Made by a program: the position numbers and the translations under genes
Shown: positions 45,227 through 54,077 of the stretch, piece by piece
Layout: each line of letters opens with the position of its first letter
Numbering within the stretch: position 1 is the first letter of the stretch
Origin: Ignavibacteria bacterium
GTDB taxonomy: Bacteria > Bacteroidota > Ignavibacteria > Tepidaquicellales > OLB5
NCBI GenBank assembly: GCA_017303675.1
Contig: JAFLBX010000001.1
Location: 1,561,970 to 1,625,969 of the forward strand
Length of the DNA stretch: 64,000 bases
Direction: 5' to 3'
The notes under the pieces: generated by a model
What the model was told of the DNA's origin: nothing
Seen by the model: the letters and a program-made list of their open reading frames with translations, nothing else
The model's database searches: none

Positions 45227-46660
45227 ATGAACAAAAATCCTCAATATTACCTGAAATCCAGCCCAACACTGAAAATTATAGCTTTTTTAGTTTTTAGTTT
45301 TATTTTTTGCCAAAGTTTAAGCAGCCAGTTGTATTGGCAGAAGACGTACGAGAGTTTTATTGGCGGAGATGAAGAAGGATACGACGGCTGCGCAGCAGAC
45401 GGTTCTAACTTTTATATTGTAGGCTATACCGGAATACTGGATTACTATATGTACGTTTTGAAAATGAATCAGCTAGGTGATACGTTATGGACCAGGACAT
45501 ATATAGGAGGAATAGCAAAAGCAGTTGCACCTAGTAATGACGGCGGTTGTGTCTTTACCGGGCAGAGGAATTCCTGTTTTTCAATGAAGCTTGATTTGAA
45601 CGGCAATGTAGTATGGGATAAATCATATCCAAACGGCGCTGAAACGAGAGATATTACGCAAACCGGCGATAGCGGATATGTGATGTGCGGAGGCTCTTTT
45701 TCTGGTTATATATGCAAATTGGATACTCTTGGAAATTTACTATGGGAAAAGTATTATGATGATACTCCGCAAAATTTTTATAAAATAGAACCTTCTATTG
45801 GCGGCGGATATATAGTCTGTGGAGATAAATTTATAAATGGTACTTGGAAAGCATATTTAATGAAGTTAGATGGGGCTGGTAATATTATTTGGGAATCATC
45901 TTATCAATATAGGTTCGTTTCATCTTTTGTAAGTACAAATTTTGGTTTTATTATCCTCGGAGGCTATTATTCAAATAGTTATTATAGAATAGTGATTATT
46001 AAAACAGATATAAACGGTAATGCACTTTTAACGGATACAATAAGTAAAAATAATAATAGTGATTTTAGTCCGAATATTATCAGATTAGAGTCTAATAAAT
46101 ATATTGTTTCCTATCGGTCAAGTTTAAATAATGAAAACCGACATGTTGGTAAAGTATGTCAGTTTGATACTAACTTAAACAAAATTAGAGAAATAAACCT
46201 TTTTTCAGATCTTAATTCCGTTTATTTACAAAACATGATAAAAGCTCCTGATTCTAACCTTGACGATATAATTTGTTTTGGTGGTGCAGAACCAAACAAT
46301 CCGCATGATGTTGATTTGTATGCAATTAGAATTGATAGTGCATTATCCCAACCGCCTCCTATTTCAGTTAATATTATTTCGAATCAAGTACCTGAAAAAA
46401 ACGAGTTAATCCAAAATTACCCAAATCCGTTTAATGGTACAACGATAATTAAATTTAAAGTTAACAAAAGTAACTTTGTGCAAATAAAAGTCTATGATGT
46501 ACTTGGCAGAGAGGTTGAAAATTTAGTTACTGAAGTACTATCATCAGGAACTTATTCTAAAACATTTGTCCCGAAAAATCTTGCCAGCGGAATATATTTC
46601 TATCAGTTAAATATCGCAGGAAAAATTATTGCAACTCAAAAAATGATTTACAATAAATAA
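45227..46660 (+). CDS. T9SS-sorted secreted protein, delta-60-like repeats
   Basis: 477 residues: signal peptide (LKIIAFLVFSFIFCQSLSS), a propeller of units such as GDTLWTRTYIGG, GNVVWDKSYPNG, GNLLWEKYYDD and GNIIWESSY, and a C-terminal sorting domain (NYPNPFNGTTIIKFKV to KMIYNK, with NG where NP is usual). Secreted via T9SS; function unknown. Low GC in its second half, and flanked by a matched pair of hairpin repeats. Confidence 0.85.
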   Translation: MNKNPQYYLKSSPTLKIIAFLVFSFIFCQSLSSQLYWQKTYESFIGGDEEGYDGCAADGSNFYIVGYTGILDYYMYVLKMNQLGDTLWTRTYIGGIAKAVAPSNDGGCVFTGQRNSCFSMKLDLNGNVVWDKSYPNGAETRDITQTGDSGYVMCGGSFSGYICKLDTLGNLLWEKYYDDTPQNFYKIEPSIGGGYIVCGDKFINGTWKAYLMKLDGAGNIIWESSYQYRFVSSFVSTNFGFIILGGYYSNSYYRIVIIKTDINGNALLTDTISKNNNSDFSPNIIRLESNKYIVSYRSSLNNENRHVGKVCQFDTNLNKIREINLFSDLNSVYLQNMIKAPDSNLDDIICFGGAEPNNPHDVDLYAIRIDSALSQPPPISVNIISNQVPEKNELIQNYPNPFNGTTIIKFKVNKSNFVQIKVYDVLGREVENLVTEVLSSGTYSKTFVPKNLASGIYFYQLNIAGKIIATQKMIYNK

Positions 46661-46717
46661 TTACACCCTTGGTTGGTGTTCCCAACAGGAGGATTCAGTC
46701 GATTCATTATTTAGCAT

Positions 46718-46756
46718 GCAGAGTCCTCCTTCGGAGAGACTCCGCGAATACTAAAG
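46718..46756. repeat. Hairpin repeat right of the T9SS gene
   Basis: GCAGAGTC / GACTCCGC around CTCCTTCGGAGA, then GAATACTAAAG. Same orientation and ~90 percent identity to the copy at 45040-45080. Confidence 0.8.
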
Positions 46757-46784
46757 AGATTGAAAAAAATGACCTCACCCCCAG

Positions 46785-46883
46785 CCCCTCTCCTAAAAGG
46801 AGAGGGGAGCAAAGTGTGGTAACATGAGGTTAGTTGTGTAGTTTTAGCATGAAACCCCCTCCAGCTCCCCCTACTAGGGGGAG
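46785..46883. repeat. Two C-rich palindromes
   Basis: CCCCTCTCCT-AAA-AGGAGAGGGG (46785-46807) and CTCCCCCTA-C-TAGGGGGAG (46865-46883), both perfect, in the spacer after the T9SS gene. Each is preceded by an ACCCCC.AGC-like lead-in. A relative lies inside the coding sequence at 55186-55211. Confidence 0.8.
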
Positions 46884-46920
46884 AGTGAGAGGATAGCTTT
46901 AACTCAACCAATAATCTGAG

Positions 46921-48531
46921 TTACCTTCCCAAAGGCCAGATGAAATTGACCTGGGGAGTGAATCTTTTCTGTGCAACATAACCAATAACATTGTTATTCG
47001 CATCACGTTCAGCGGCAAAGGTCTGCTGGTATGAAAGTGAAAGAATTATCATATCACTAAGCACATAACTTGCCTGCCCGAAAAAGACCGCATTTTCGTT
47101 GAATGTGAATAGTTCGCCTGTATCCTGAATCCTGCGTTTGTAATACCCTGCGTAAATTGAGAACCTGTCATCAATATTCGGGAACGAAGCCACCAGGTAC
47201 AGCTCACCACCAAGATCACCGCGGTCAATTTTCTGGTAAGTTGCGTAAGCAACGAATGTTTTCATGAACATGCCGTAGAGTGAAAAAAACACACTGCCTT
47301 TTAATTCCTGCACAGTATCAAGCTGCGAAGCCTTGCTGATAAGCTGCGGGGGAGTTAAGTTGTTCTCATTTGTGATAAGCTGGTATCGGTCATTTTCATA
47401 AAGACCGTTAAAATATGTAGGAAGGTACTTGCCCTGCTGGTATCTGCGCTGGAAAGTAAGCGAGAAATAGTTTTTGTTATCTTCTGTTCTTGCAACCAGG
47501 TCAAGCCCCGCCGAAGCGTCGCTACCGAATTTTACAATTTTTGAGTATTCCCCGTAAATGTAAGTAGAAAAAGTTTTTTGTCCGAAAAGAACCATCTCGC
47601 CGTACAGGTTCACAAGTGACATTGCACCCATATCTTCAACTCCGCGCTGATAGTAACGGGTAATACCGCCGGTAGTATCAGTATCATAAAATACCTTTGT
47701 TATTCCCGCGTTTTTGTTGAAGTCACTTGCAACATTGACGCCAATGTTAAAATCTTTTAGTACCGGCAGGTCAAGCTTTCCTTTTCTGCCGCCAAAAACT
47801 TTTAAAGGGGAGCCTTCAAACCCCAGACCGAAAATACCGCCGGAAGTAATATCACTTAAAAATAATTTCGCCGAAGCGGCGTTATCATTCAGATATCCGC
47901 TCACATTGTAGGCAATATCGAGTGAAATACCGTTACGGCGGTTTTCATAACTTGGTGAGTTGTTGTATCCGTACATTATGGAGCCCTTGCCTAATGTTGC
48001 GTTATTTATCTGGCTGAACCCGCCGTTGAATACTAGAGAAAATGACTTTGTGTTAAACAGATATGCGTAACTTGAATTAAGGGTGCTTAGGATCTGTGTA
48101 AATGATTCATAATCCTGTGAGCGGAAAGCTATCTTGCTTGTGCGGTATCTCAATGGAGCGTCTATGCCGATATCAAAAGCCCAGGTTTTGCCTCCTATAC
48201 TATAGCCCGGCTTGAGATCAAGCAGGTAATAATTGGTGGTATCAACTTTTGAAAGCCCGACTCCTGTTTCAAGTCTGAATGGATTTTTATTTGTTCGTGA
48301 TTCACTGACAATATCATAAAGCCTGTTTGATGCGAAATCACTTTGGCTTAAATGTGAGAGCATATAAGGCGCAGTTCTGGGATTATCCAGAATATTTGAC
48401 TTAATTTTCAGCCCGTTTTTCTTTTTCTCAGCAAGCTTTAAAAGCCATTTCGTTTTTTTATCAACAGAGAAGGAATCTTTTGAAATCAGAAAGCAGCAAA
48501 TTACAGTAAAGAAGAAGAAAGCTTTCTTCAT
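46921..48531 (-). CDS. Large outer-membrane beta-barrel protein, unknown
   Basis: 536 residues with a signal peptide (to about residue 22), a short basic linker (KKTKWLLKLAEKKKNGLKIK), and then a strand-rich body of about 450 residues (WAFDIGIDAPLRYR, NYFSLTFQRRYQQGKYLPTY, RFSIYAGYYKRRIQD) ending FIWPLGR. Fits a 14-18-stranded barrel; family not recognised. GGAGAG sits 6 nt before the ATG. Confidence 0.7.
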   Translation of the reverse strand: MKKAFFFFTVICCFLISKDSFSVDKKTKWLLKLAEKKKNGLKIKSNILDNPRTAPYMLSHLSQSDFASNRLYDIVSESRTNKNPFRLETGVGLSKVDTTNYYLLDLKPGYSIGGKTWAFDIGIDAPLRYRTSKIAFRSQDYESFTQILSTLNSSYAYLFNTKSFSLVFNGGFSQINNATLGKGSIMYGYNNSPSYENRRNGISLDIAYNVSGYLNDNAASAKLFLSDITSGGIFGLGFEGSPLKVFGGRKGKLDLPVLKDFNIGVNVASDFNKNAGITKVFYDTDTTGGITRYYQRGVEDMGAMSLVNLYGEMVLFGQKTFSTYIYGEYSKIVKFGSDASAGLDLVARTEDNKNYFSLTFQRRYQQGKYLPTYFNGLYENDRYQLITNENNLTPPQLISKASQLDTVQELKGSVFFSLYGMFMKTFVAYATYQKIDRGDLGGELYLVASFPNIDDRFSIYAGYYKRRIQDTGELFTFNENAVFFGQASYVLSDMIILSLSYQQTFAAERDANNNVIGYVAQKRFTPQVNFIWPLGR

Positions 48532-48980
48532 GTGTACTCTCCTATAGAATTTTATTATTTTTGGTTTAAATTAATGAAAAATTGAATTTCAAAGATAAAA
48601 AACTGCTTTTTTTAATCAAAAGAGGATTTTTTTAAATAGTGAGTGAAAATTACCAGGAAATGTGCTATAATTTAACTATAATGAATAAAATTTTAAAATT
48701 TGTGAATATTTCAGTGAGTATAAATTAAATATAATTCAGACAAAGTTTATTTCCAGCAATTTTCTAAAAAGCAGCAGATAACAATAATGCATAATCACTC
48801 AATTGAATGGATTTTTTTAAAATTTAATCATTGATTCATTTTTAGTGTTGGTTATAACATGAAATGTTTGGATGTATAAACTAAAAATCAATTACAGATT
48901 TTGATTGTGCAGTTTAAAGAACTTAAACACTAAATTTGATGAAAGCCGTATTAAACTGCTAAAAAATATGACTTATATCA
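48532..48980. other. AT-rich spacer before the transhydrogenase operon
   Basis: 450 bp with no ORF worth calling and no clear repeat. Probably carries the promoters of the barrel gene (minus) and, at its end, of pntAA (plus). Confidence 0.6.
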
Positions 48981-49011
48981 TTTGTTTATTTATGCGGTTT
49001 TGTTAATTTTG
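48981..49011 (+). promoter_or_regulatory. Bacteroidota-type promoter of pntAA
   Basis: TTTG (48981-48984), 19 nt, TAATTTTG (49004-49011). The predicted transcription start near 49017 lies downstream of the ATG at 49012 and so favours the GTG at 49051 as the start of translation. Confidence 0.55.
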
Positions 49012-49050
49012 ATGGATAATTTTTTTGAAAATAATCGGATAACAACAATA

Positions 49051-50175
49051 GTGGCTATAATAGGAATTCTCAAAGAGCCGGAAGGCGAAAACAGAGTCGT
49101 AGCGCTTCCGGAAATAGCAGCACAGTTGGTAAAGATGAATTTTCAGGTCCTTGTAGAAAGCGGAGCAGGCAGCAAAGCTTTTGCAAGTGATGAAGACTAC
49201 AAAGCGCAGGGCGCTGAAATTGGCGATAAAGCCAAGGTGCTTTCTTCATCGGATATCATCCTCAGAATAAATTCACTTACAAAAGATGAGATCACAAAAC
49301 TGAAAACAGGCTCGGTTGCATTCGCAATGTTCCAGCCGTTCTTTAACCCCGAAACAGTTAAGCTGCTTTTGGATCAAAAGGTATCAGGCTTCAGCCTTGA
49401 GACCATTCCAAGAACAACACGCGCCCAGTCAATGGATGTACTTTCCTCGCAGGCAACTGTAGCAGGTTACAAAGCTGTATTGCTTGCAGCATCAAATCTT
49501 CCCAAATTCTTCCCGATGTTCATGACAGCAGCAGGAAGCATTACACCTGCCAAAGTACTGATACTCGGCGCAGGTGTTGCCGGTCTTCAGGCAATAGCGA
49601 CTGCAAGGAAACTTGGTTCAGTAGTGGAAGCGTTTGATACACGCAGCGCGGTTAAAGAAGAGGTAAATTCACTTGGCGCTAAATTTGTTGAAGTTGAAGG
49701 CGCTAAAGATGATAAGGCTGCCGGCGGTTATGCTGTTGAGCAGACCGAAGAATTCAAAGCCAAACAGAGACAGGTGATACATGACCATGCTGTTAAATCT
49801 GATGTGATAATTACAACAGCGCAGATACCGGGAAGAAAAGCCCCTGTGCTTATCACAAAAGAAACAGTTGCAGCCATGAAAAAAGGCTCAGTTATAATTG
49901 ATCTTGCTGCATCTACAGGCGGTAACTGCGAGCTCAGCAAAAATGAAGAGACAGTTGATGCTGACGGAGTAAAAATAATCGGTTCTTCATTTTTACCCTC
50001 AACAGTTCCGTTTGATGCAAGTAAAATGTTCGGTAAGAATGTGCTTACATTCTTAAAGCTCATTTTAAAGGACGGGCAGATCAACCTGAACTTTGAAGAT
50101 GACCTTGTAAAGGGAACGTGTATTACACATAACGGTGAAATAGTTAACGAGAAATTAAAAGAGGTGGTTAAATAA
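49051..50175 (+). CDS. pntAA: NAD(P) transhydrogenase subunit alpha, NAD-binding part
   Basis: 374 residues from GTG 49051 (MAIIGILKEPEGENRVVALP); starts at 49012 (ATG) or further up are in frame but add non-conserved residues. Domain I features: ILGAGVAGLQAIATARKLGSVV (NAD phosphate loop) and RAQSMDVLSSQATVAGYKAV. As in Rhodospirillum, the alpha subunit is split into a soluble NAD(H) part and a membrane part. The complex couples hydride transfer from NADH to NADP+ to proton entry, feeding NADPH. Confidence 0.95.
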   Translation: MAIIGILKEPEGENRVVALPEIAAQLVKMNFQVLVESGAGSKAFASDEDYKAQGAEIGDKAKVLSSSDIILRINSLTKDEITKLKTGSVAFAMFQPFFNPETVKLLLDQKVSGFSLETIPRTTRAQSMDVLSSQATVAGYKAVLLAASNLPKFFPMFMTAAGSITPAKVLILGAGVAGLQAIATARKLGSVVEAFDTRSAVKEEVNSLGAKFVEVEGAKDDKAAGGYAVEQTEEFKAKQRQVIHDHAVKSDVIITTAQIPGRKAPVLITKETVAAMKKGSVIIDLAASTGGNCELSKNEETVDADGVKIIGSSFLPSTVPFDASKMFGKNVLTFLKLILKDGQINLNFEDDLVKGTCITHNGEIVNEKLKEVVK

Positions 50176-50486
50176 TGGAACAGGTATTAGCTTTTATCAG
50201 TGAGAATATCAGGTTTATTTACCTGCTTATCCTCATGGTTTTCCTTGGGATCGAGGTAATTTCACATGTTCCTTCGGTTCTGCATACACCGCTTATGTCA
50301 GGTGCAAATGCTATTCACGGTGTAGTGATAGTAGGCGCAATCCTGGTTATGGGCAGGGCGGAGCCGGATAATTACCTGGCAATTATCCTCGGATTCTTTT
50401 CAGTAATATTAGGTACATTAAATGTAGTAGGCGGATTTGTTGTTACAGACCGCATGCTTGAAATGTTTAAGAAGAAGAAGAAATGA
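50175..50486 (+). CDS. pntAB: NAD(P) transhydrogenase subunit alpha, membrane part
   Basis: 103 residues, about three to four membrane helices (IYLLILMVFLGIEVISHV, HTPLMSGANAIHGVVIVGAI, LAIILGFFSVILGTLNVVGG). HTPLMSGANAIHG is the invariant segment of domain II. Starts one base into the pntAA stop codon. Confidence 0.95.
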   Translation: MEQVLAFISENIRFIYLLILMVFLGIEVISHVPSVLHTPLMSGANAIHGVVIVGAILVMGRAEPDNYLAIILGFFSVILGTLNVVGGFVVTDRMLEMFKKKKK

Positions 50487-50487
50487 C

Positions 50488-51867
50488 ATGGAAAAATACA
50501 TTGTAGATATAATTTATTTAATAGGCTCGGTAACATTTATATTAGGTTTAAAAATGCTGAGCCATCCCGATAGCGCAAGAAAGGGCAACCTGATCGCGGC
50601 TTTTGGTATGACAATTGCTATCTTCGGAGCTATTTTTCTGGAAGATGGAATAGGCAACTATATATGGATATTCGGCGGTATTTTAATAGGAACAGTAGTA
50701 GGATGGATAGCAGCAAAACGCGTAAAGATGACAGCGATGCCGCAAATGGTATCCCTTTTTAACGGAATGGGCGGCGCCTGCGCAGCTGTAATTTCAATTG
50801 TAGAATATACAAAACATGATTTCAGCCATGGCGGAGCAGCACTGGTTGCGATAATAATGGCAGGCCTTATCATCGGTACAGTTTCGTTCACCGGAAGTAT
50901 GATAGCATTCGGTAAGCTTAACGGTAATATCGGCGATAAAGTATTCCCCGGACAGAAATTCATAAACCTGGTAATATTACTGGCAGCAGTCGGACTTGCA
51001 ACATACCTTTCAATGCAGCCTGCAGCAAATAACATGCTTCTTTATGTTGTTTTAGGAATTGCAGTTCTGTACGGAGTTATGTTTGTTATGCCTATCGGCG
51101 GAGCAGATATGCCGGTGGTGATATCACTGCTTAACTCCTTTACAGGTGTTGCGGCAGCATTTGCCGGTTTTGTTTACAACAACCAGGTAATGTTAACAGG
51201 CGGTATTTTGGTTGGTTCAGCCGGTACTATTTTAACGATACTTATGTGTAAGGCTATGAACCGCTCTTTATTTAACGTTATTGCCGGAGCATTCGGCACA
51301 GCAGGCGGAGCATCAAGCGGTGATAAACAACAGGGAACTGTGAAAGAAATTTCAGCTTCCGATGCTGCAGTATTACTTGCATATTCAAAGAAGGTATTCA
51401 TAGTTCCGGGTTACGGACTTGCTGTTGCACAGGCGCAGCATACCTGCCATGAGCTAGAAAAACTGCTTGAAGAAAAAGGCGTTGAAGTAAAATATGCCAT
51501 TCATCCAGTAGCAGGCAGAATGCCGGGCCATATGAACGTACTGCTTGCAGAAGCTGACGTTCCTTATGACAAGCTTCTTGAAATGGAAGATGCCAACGGT
51601 GAAATGCCGAATACTGATGTAAGCATTATTATCGGTGCCAATGACGTTGTAAACCCGGCTGCACGGCATGACCAGTCCAGCCCGATTTACGGAATGCCGA
51701 TACTTGATGTGGATAAATCAGCCAATGTGATAATTATGAAACGCTCTATGGCAGCAGGTTATGCAGGTATTGATAATGAGCTGTTCTACTATCCCAATAA
51801 CAGAATGCTCTTCGGTGATGCAAAAGCATCCCTGCAGAAGCTGGTTACGGAAGTTAAGGGATTATAA
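50488..51867 (+). CDS. pntB: NAD(P) transhydrogenase subunit beta
   Basis: 459 residues from the ATG at 50488. A membrane domain of about nine helices leads to the NADP-binding domain III: VPGYGLAVAQAQHTCHEL, HPVAGRMPGHMNVLLAEA, GANDVVNPAARHD and KRSMAAGYAGIDNELFY. Completes the pnt operon, with 1-nt spacing after pntAB and a strong terminator. Confidence 0.97.
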   Translation: MEKYIVDIIYLIGSVTFILGLKMLSHPDSARKGNLIAAFGMTIAIFGAIFLEDGIGNYIWIFGGILIGTVVGWIAAKRVKMTAMPQMVSLFNGMGGACAAVISIVEYTKHDFSHGGAALVAIIMAGLIIGTVSFTGSMIAFGKLNGNIGDKVFPGQKFINLVILLAAVGLATYLSMQPAANNMLLYVVLGIAVLYGVMFVMPIGGADMPVVISLLNSFTGVAAAFAGFVYNNQVMLTGGILVGSAGTILTILMCKAMNRSLFNVIAGAFGTAGGASSGDKQQGTVKEISASDAAVLLAYSKKVFIVPGYGLAVAQAQHTCHELEKLLEEKGVEVKYAIHPVAGRMPGHMNVLLAEADVPYDKLLEMEDANGEMPNTDVSIIIGANDVVNPAARHDQSSPIYGMPILDVDKSANVIIMKRSMAAGYAGIDNELFYYPNNRMLFGDAKASLQKLVTEVKGL

Positions 51868-51895
51868 AAAAGAAATAAAGATATGTAACTGTTTT

Positions 51896-51930
51896 GAGGA
51901 GGCTTTTTAAGCCTCCTTTTTTTTTATTAA
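51896..51930 (+). terminator. Terminator of the pnt operon
   Basis: GGAGGCTT-TTT-AAGCCTCC followed by eleven T residues, ~30 nt after pntB. It overlaps the 3' end of the convergent hypothetical gene. Confidence 0.9.
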
Positions 51931-53444
51931 CCCGCCATACTGTATTTCTTCTTTGAACTTTCGAATAAAGATAATTTTTCTGTAAGCCAATCCTTATAGG
52001 CACAGCTTTCTTTCTGCAATTTTTGAATCTCCAGGCCGGCTTCAAATTTCTTAGAGCCTTCGGTAACTGAAATAAGTCTTTTAGTATATTTCAAAAATGC
52101 GCGGTGAAATGTTTTCCTGGGGGCAGGCATCATTTTATCATTCCTCAGGAACTGCGTATATGCATGAATCAACTCGAGTGCTGAGTTCAATTCATTATCT
52201 TCATAAAGGATACGCAGCTTAAGGTTATATATATCATATTTAAAAATGAACTGGGTAATATCAATTGAACTGATTGTTTCAAGGGCTTTTCCGCTTCTGC
52301 CGGTTGAAAAATAATAAAAAGCCATTGCGTACTGTTTCATGTTTTCCCTTTCAGAAGGTAAGAGTTCATCAACAAACCTGTTTATTACTCTAAGCAGCCA
52401 TGGAAGCTTTTTAAGCTTTACTGCCTGAAGAACAACCGTTCTGAAAAGATTAACGGGGATATAACGAGTTTTGTTATCTCTGTAATAACTATTTTCCAGG
52501 AATATTAAATACAGCTTCAGCAATTCACTGTTATAAATATCAGGATTTTTACCATATTTTGCTCCTAAAATACAGCAGCTTATAAGCTTGGAATAATGCA
52601 TCGAAATTTCATCATTGCTTAAATGGGGTAAGGAGGCTTTTACTAAATTCCTGTATTTTTCATAATATTTGAAGTTCCCTGCTTTTTGGAAGGCTTGGAT
52701 CATTGCAATATAAAGCTCGGCAACAAAACTGTATTGGCTTTTTGATTTTACCAATTTGTATAATGATGAATCACAAATTTCGTTTACAGCCTTTATAAAA
52801 TCTCCATCAGCAGGGGAATCGATAAATCTATCTTCAAAAATAATAAGATTACTGAAATTTGCGGTAATTTCCATAAAAGAATACAGTAGAATAAATTCTT
52901 CCGCAGATCTAAAATCCTCAGTAAGCCTTGTTATTGATTTTTTAGAAGTCCGGTTACTAAATATCATTTTAAGGTTAATATTCATTACCTGCAGTTTATA
53001 TCTTTCCAGAAAATAAGAAGAATCTATAAAACCAGAATTTCCTTTGATTGCACTGAATTCTCTAATCAGCTTTGCAGCATTTTTATGAAGCCCTCTTTGA
53101 GAAAGCTCATAAATTTTTTGAGAAAGGGTATTATTATTTTTTATCATAGAATCTATTGCGATAAATTCAGCAGCTGCTTCATAAAGAGATGAAAGGAGAT
53201 CTCGCATAGTGCCGCCGTTGTAATTCATTCCCGGATATACAATGCTGTATAATGATTCTTTTGAACAGCTAACATTTGTATATAGAGGGTGGAATTTTAT
53301 CAGTTCGGTATACAGTATTACCAATGCTTTTCTTGTAACAAAAAATTCAGAATTCAGAAACATTAAAAATCGTTTCTGCTCTTTTGCTGTAAAAGATCTT
53401 AAAAGCTTAATAAGATCATGTTTAAAAAGCGGCTTATTCTTCAT
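51927..53444 (-). CDS. Large helical hypothetical protein
   Basis: 505 residues, almost all alpha-helical with Lys/Leu-rich repeats, no signal peptide or membrane helix. The start (LIKLLRSFTAKEQKRFLMFL) recalls a group of ~500-residue Bacteroidota proteins with TPR-like helical repeats, of unknown role. Convergent with pntB, so independent of it. ATG start; C-terminus ends KKKYSMAG. Confidence 0.75.
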   Translation of the reverse strand: MKNKPLFKHDLIKLLRSFTAKEQKRFLMFLNSEFFVTRKALVILYTELIKFHPLYTNVSCSKESLYSIVYPGMNYNGGTMRDLLSSLYEAAAEFIAIDSMIKNNNTLSQKIYELSQRGLHKNAAKLIREFSAIKGNSGFIDSSYFLERYKLQVMNINLKMIFSNRTSKKSITRLTEDFRSAEEFILLYSFMEITANFSNLIIFEDRFIDSPADGDFIKAVNEICDSSLYKLVKSKSQYSFVAELYIAMIQAFQKAGNFKYYEKYRNLVKASLPHLSNDEISMHYSKLISCCILGAKYGKNPDIYNSELLKLYLIFLENSYYRDNKTRYIPVNLFRTVVLQAVKLKKLPWLLRVINRFVDELLPSERENMKQYAMAFYYFSTGRSGKALETISSIDITQFIFKYDIYNLKLRILYEDNELNSALELIHAYTQFLRNDKMMPAPRKTFHRAFLKYTKRLISVTEGSKKFEAGLEIQKLQKESCAYKDWLTEKLSLFESSKKKYSMAG

Positions 53445-53631
53445 TTAAATAGAATTTCTTTACTTCAAATGCTGTAACGAATATTCCTAAAATCCCTTAA
53501 AATAACAATAAAATCAATGATTTAAGAAATCCACACATATAAAAATGACTTCAAATAAAGTAACATTTGCTTTTTAAAAAAGTACATGTTGGCAATCATT
53601 GCTTATTCCAAAAACAAAAGGAGAATAAGCC

Positions 53632-53877
53632 ATGAAAAAACTTTCAATTAATTTTCGTTCACTTGTTTTCACTTTAGTATTAGTAGTTTCAATTACGGGA
53701 ATTTTTTATAATACAGCTGTTTCAGGAGAAAATGATAATAAGCAATTTGAAACAACCTATAATGAGATCTGCGATACATGTTATATAATTTATGTATGGA
53801 TAGACGGTGTTCGCTGGGCACAGGTTTATAACCAGGATGGAACAATGGTAAACTTTTATCCGGATTCAGAAGATTAG
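53632..53877 (+). CDS. Small secreted protein, 81 residues
   Basis: A signal peptide or membrane anchor (LVFTLVLVVSITGIFYNTAV) precedes a ~50-residue mature part with one C-D-T-C motif and aromatic residues (YIIYVWIDGVRWAQVYNQDG). AAGGAG is 9 nt before the ATG, the best ribosome site in this stretch. Not recognised. A perfect 9-bp hairpin without a T tract follows at 53936-53966. Confidence 0.65.
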   Translation: MKKLSINFRSLVFTLVLVVSITGIFYNTAVSGENDNKQFETTYNEICDTCYIIYVWIDGVRWAQVYNQDGTMVNFYPDSED

Positions 53878-53935
53878 CCATTAGGTTCATAACAAAAAAA
53901 TTTTCATCACCACCCTCTAGCGCGTGATAAAGATC

Positions 53936-53966
53936 GGAGCGCAGTATAAGCAGCAACCTGCGCTCC
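53936..53966. repeat. GC-rich inverted repeat after the small secreted protein
   Basis: GGAGCGCAG / CTGCGCTCC, nine perfect pairs, 13-nt loop. No T run follows, so it is more likely an RNA structure or protein site than a terminator. Confidence 0.6.
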
Positions 53967-54077
53967 CCCTTAACGCAAAGTGAAAGCAGAATTTGCCATA
54001 TTTTTTTGCAAAAACGTATCCCCTTATATATTTAATTTAGAAACTTTATTAGCGATATTTACATTGAGTTATAATAA

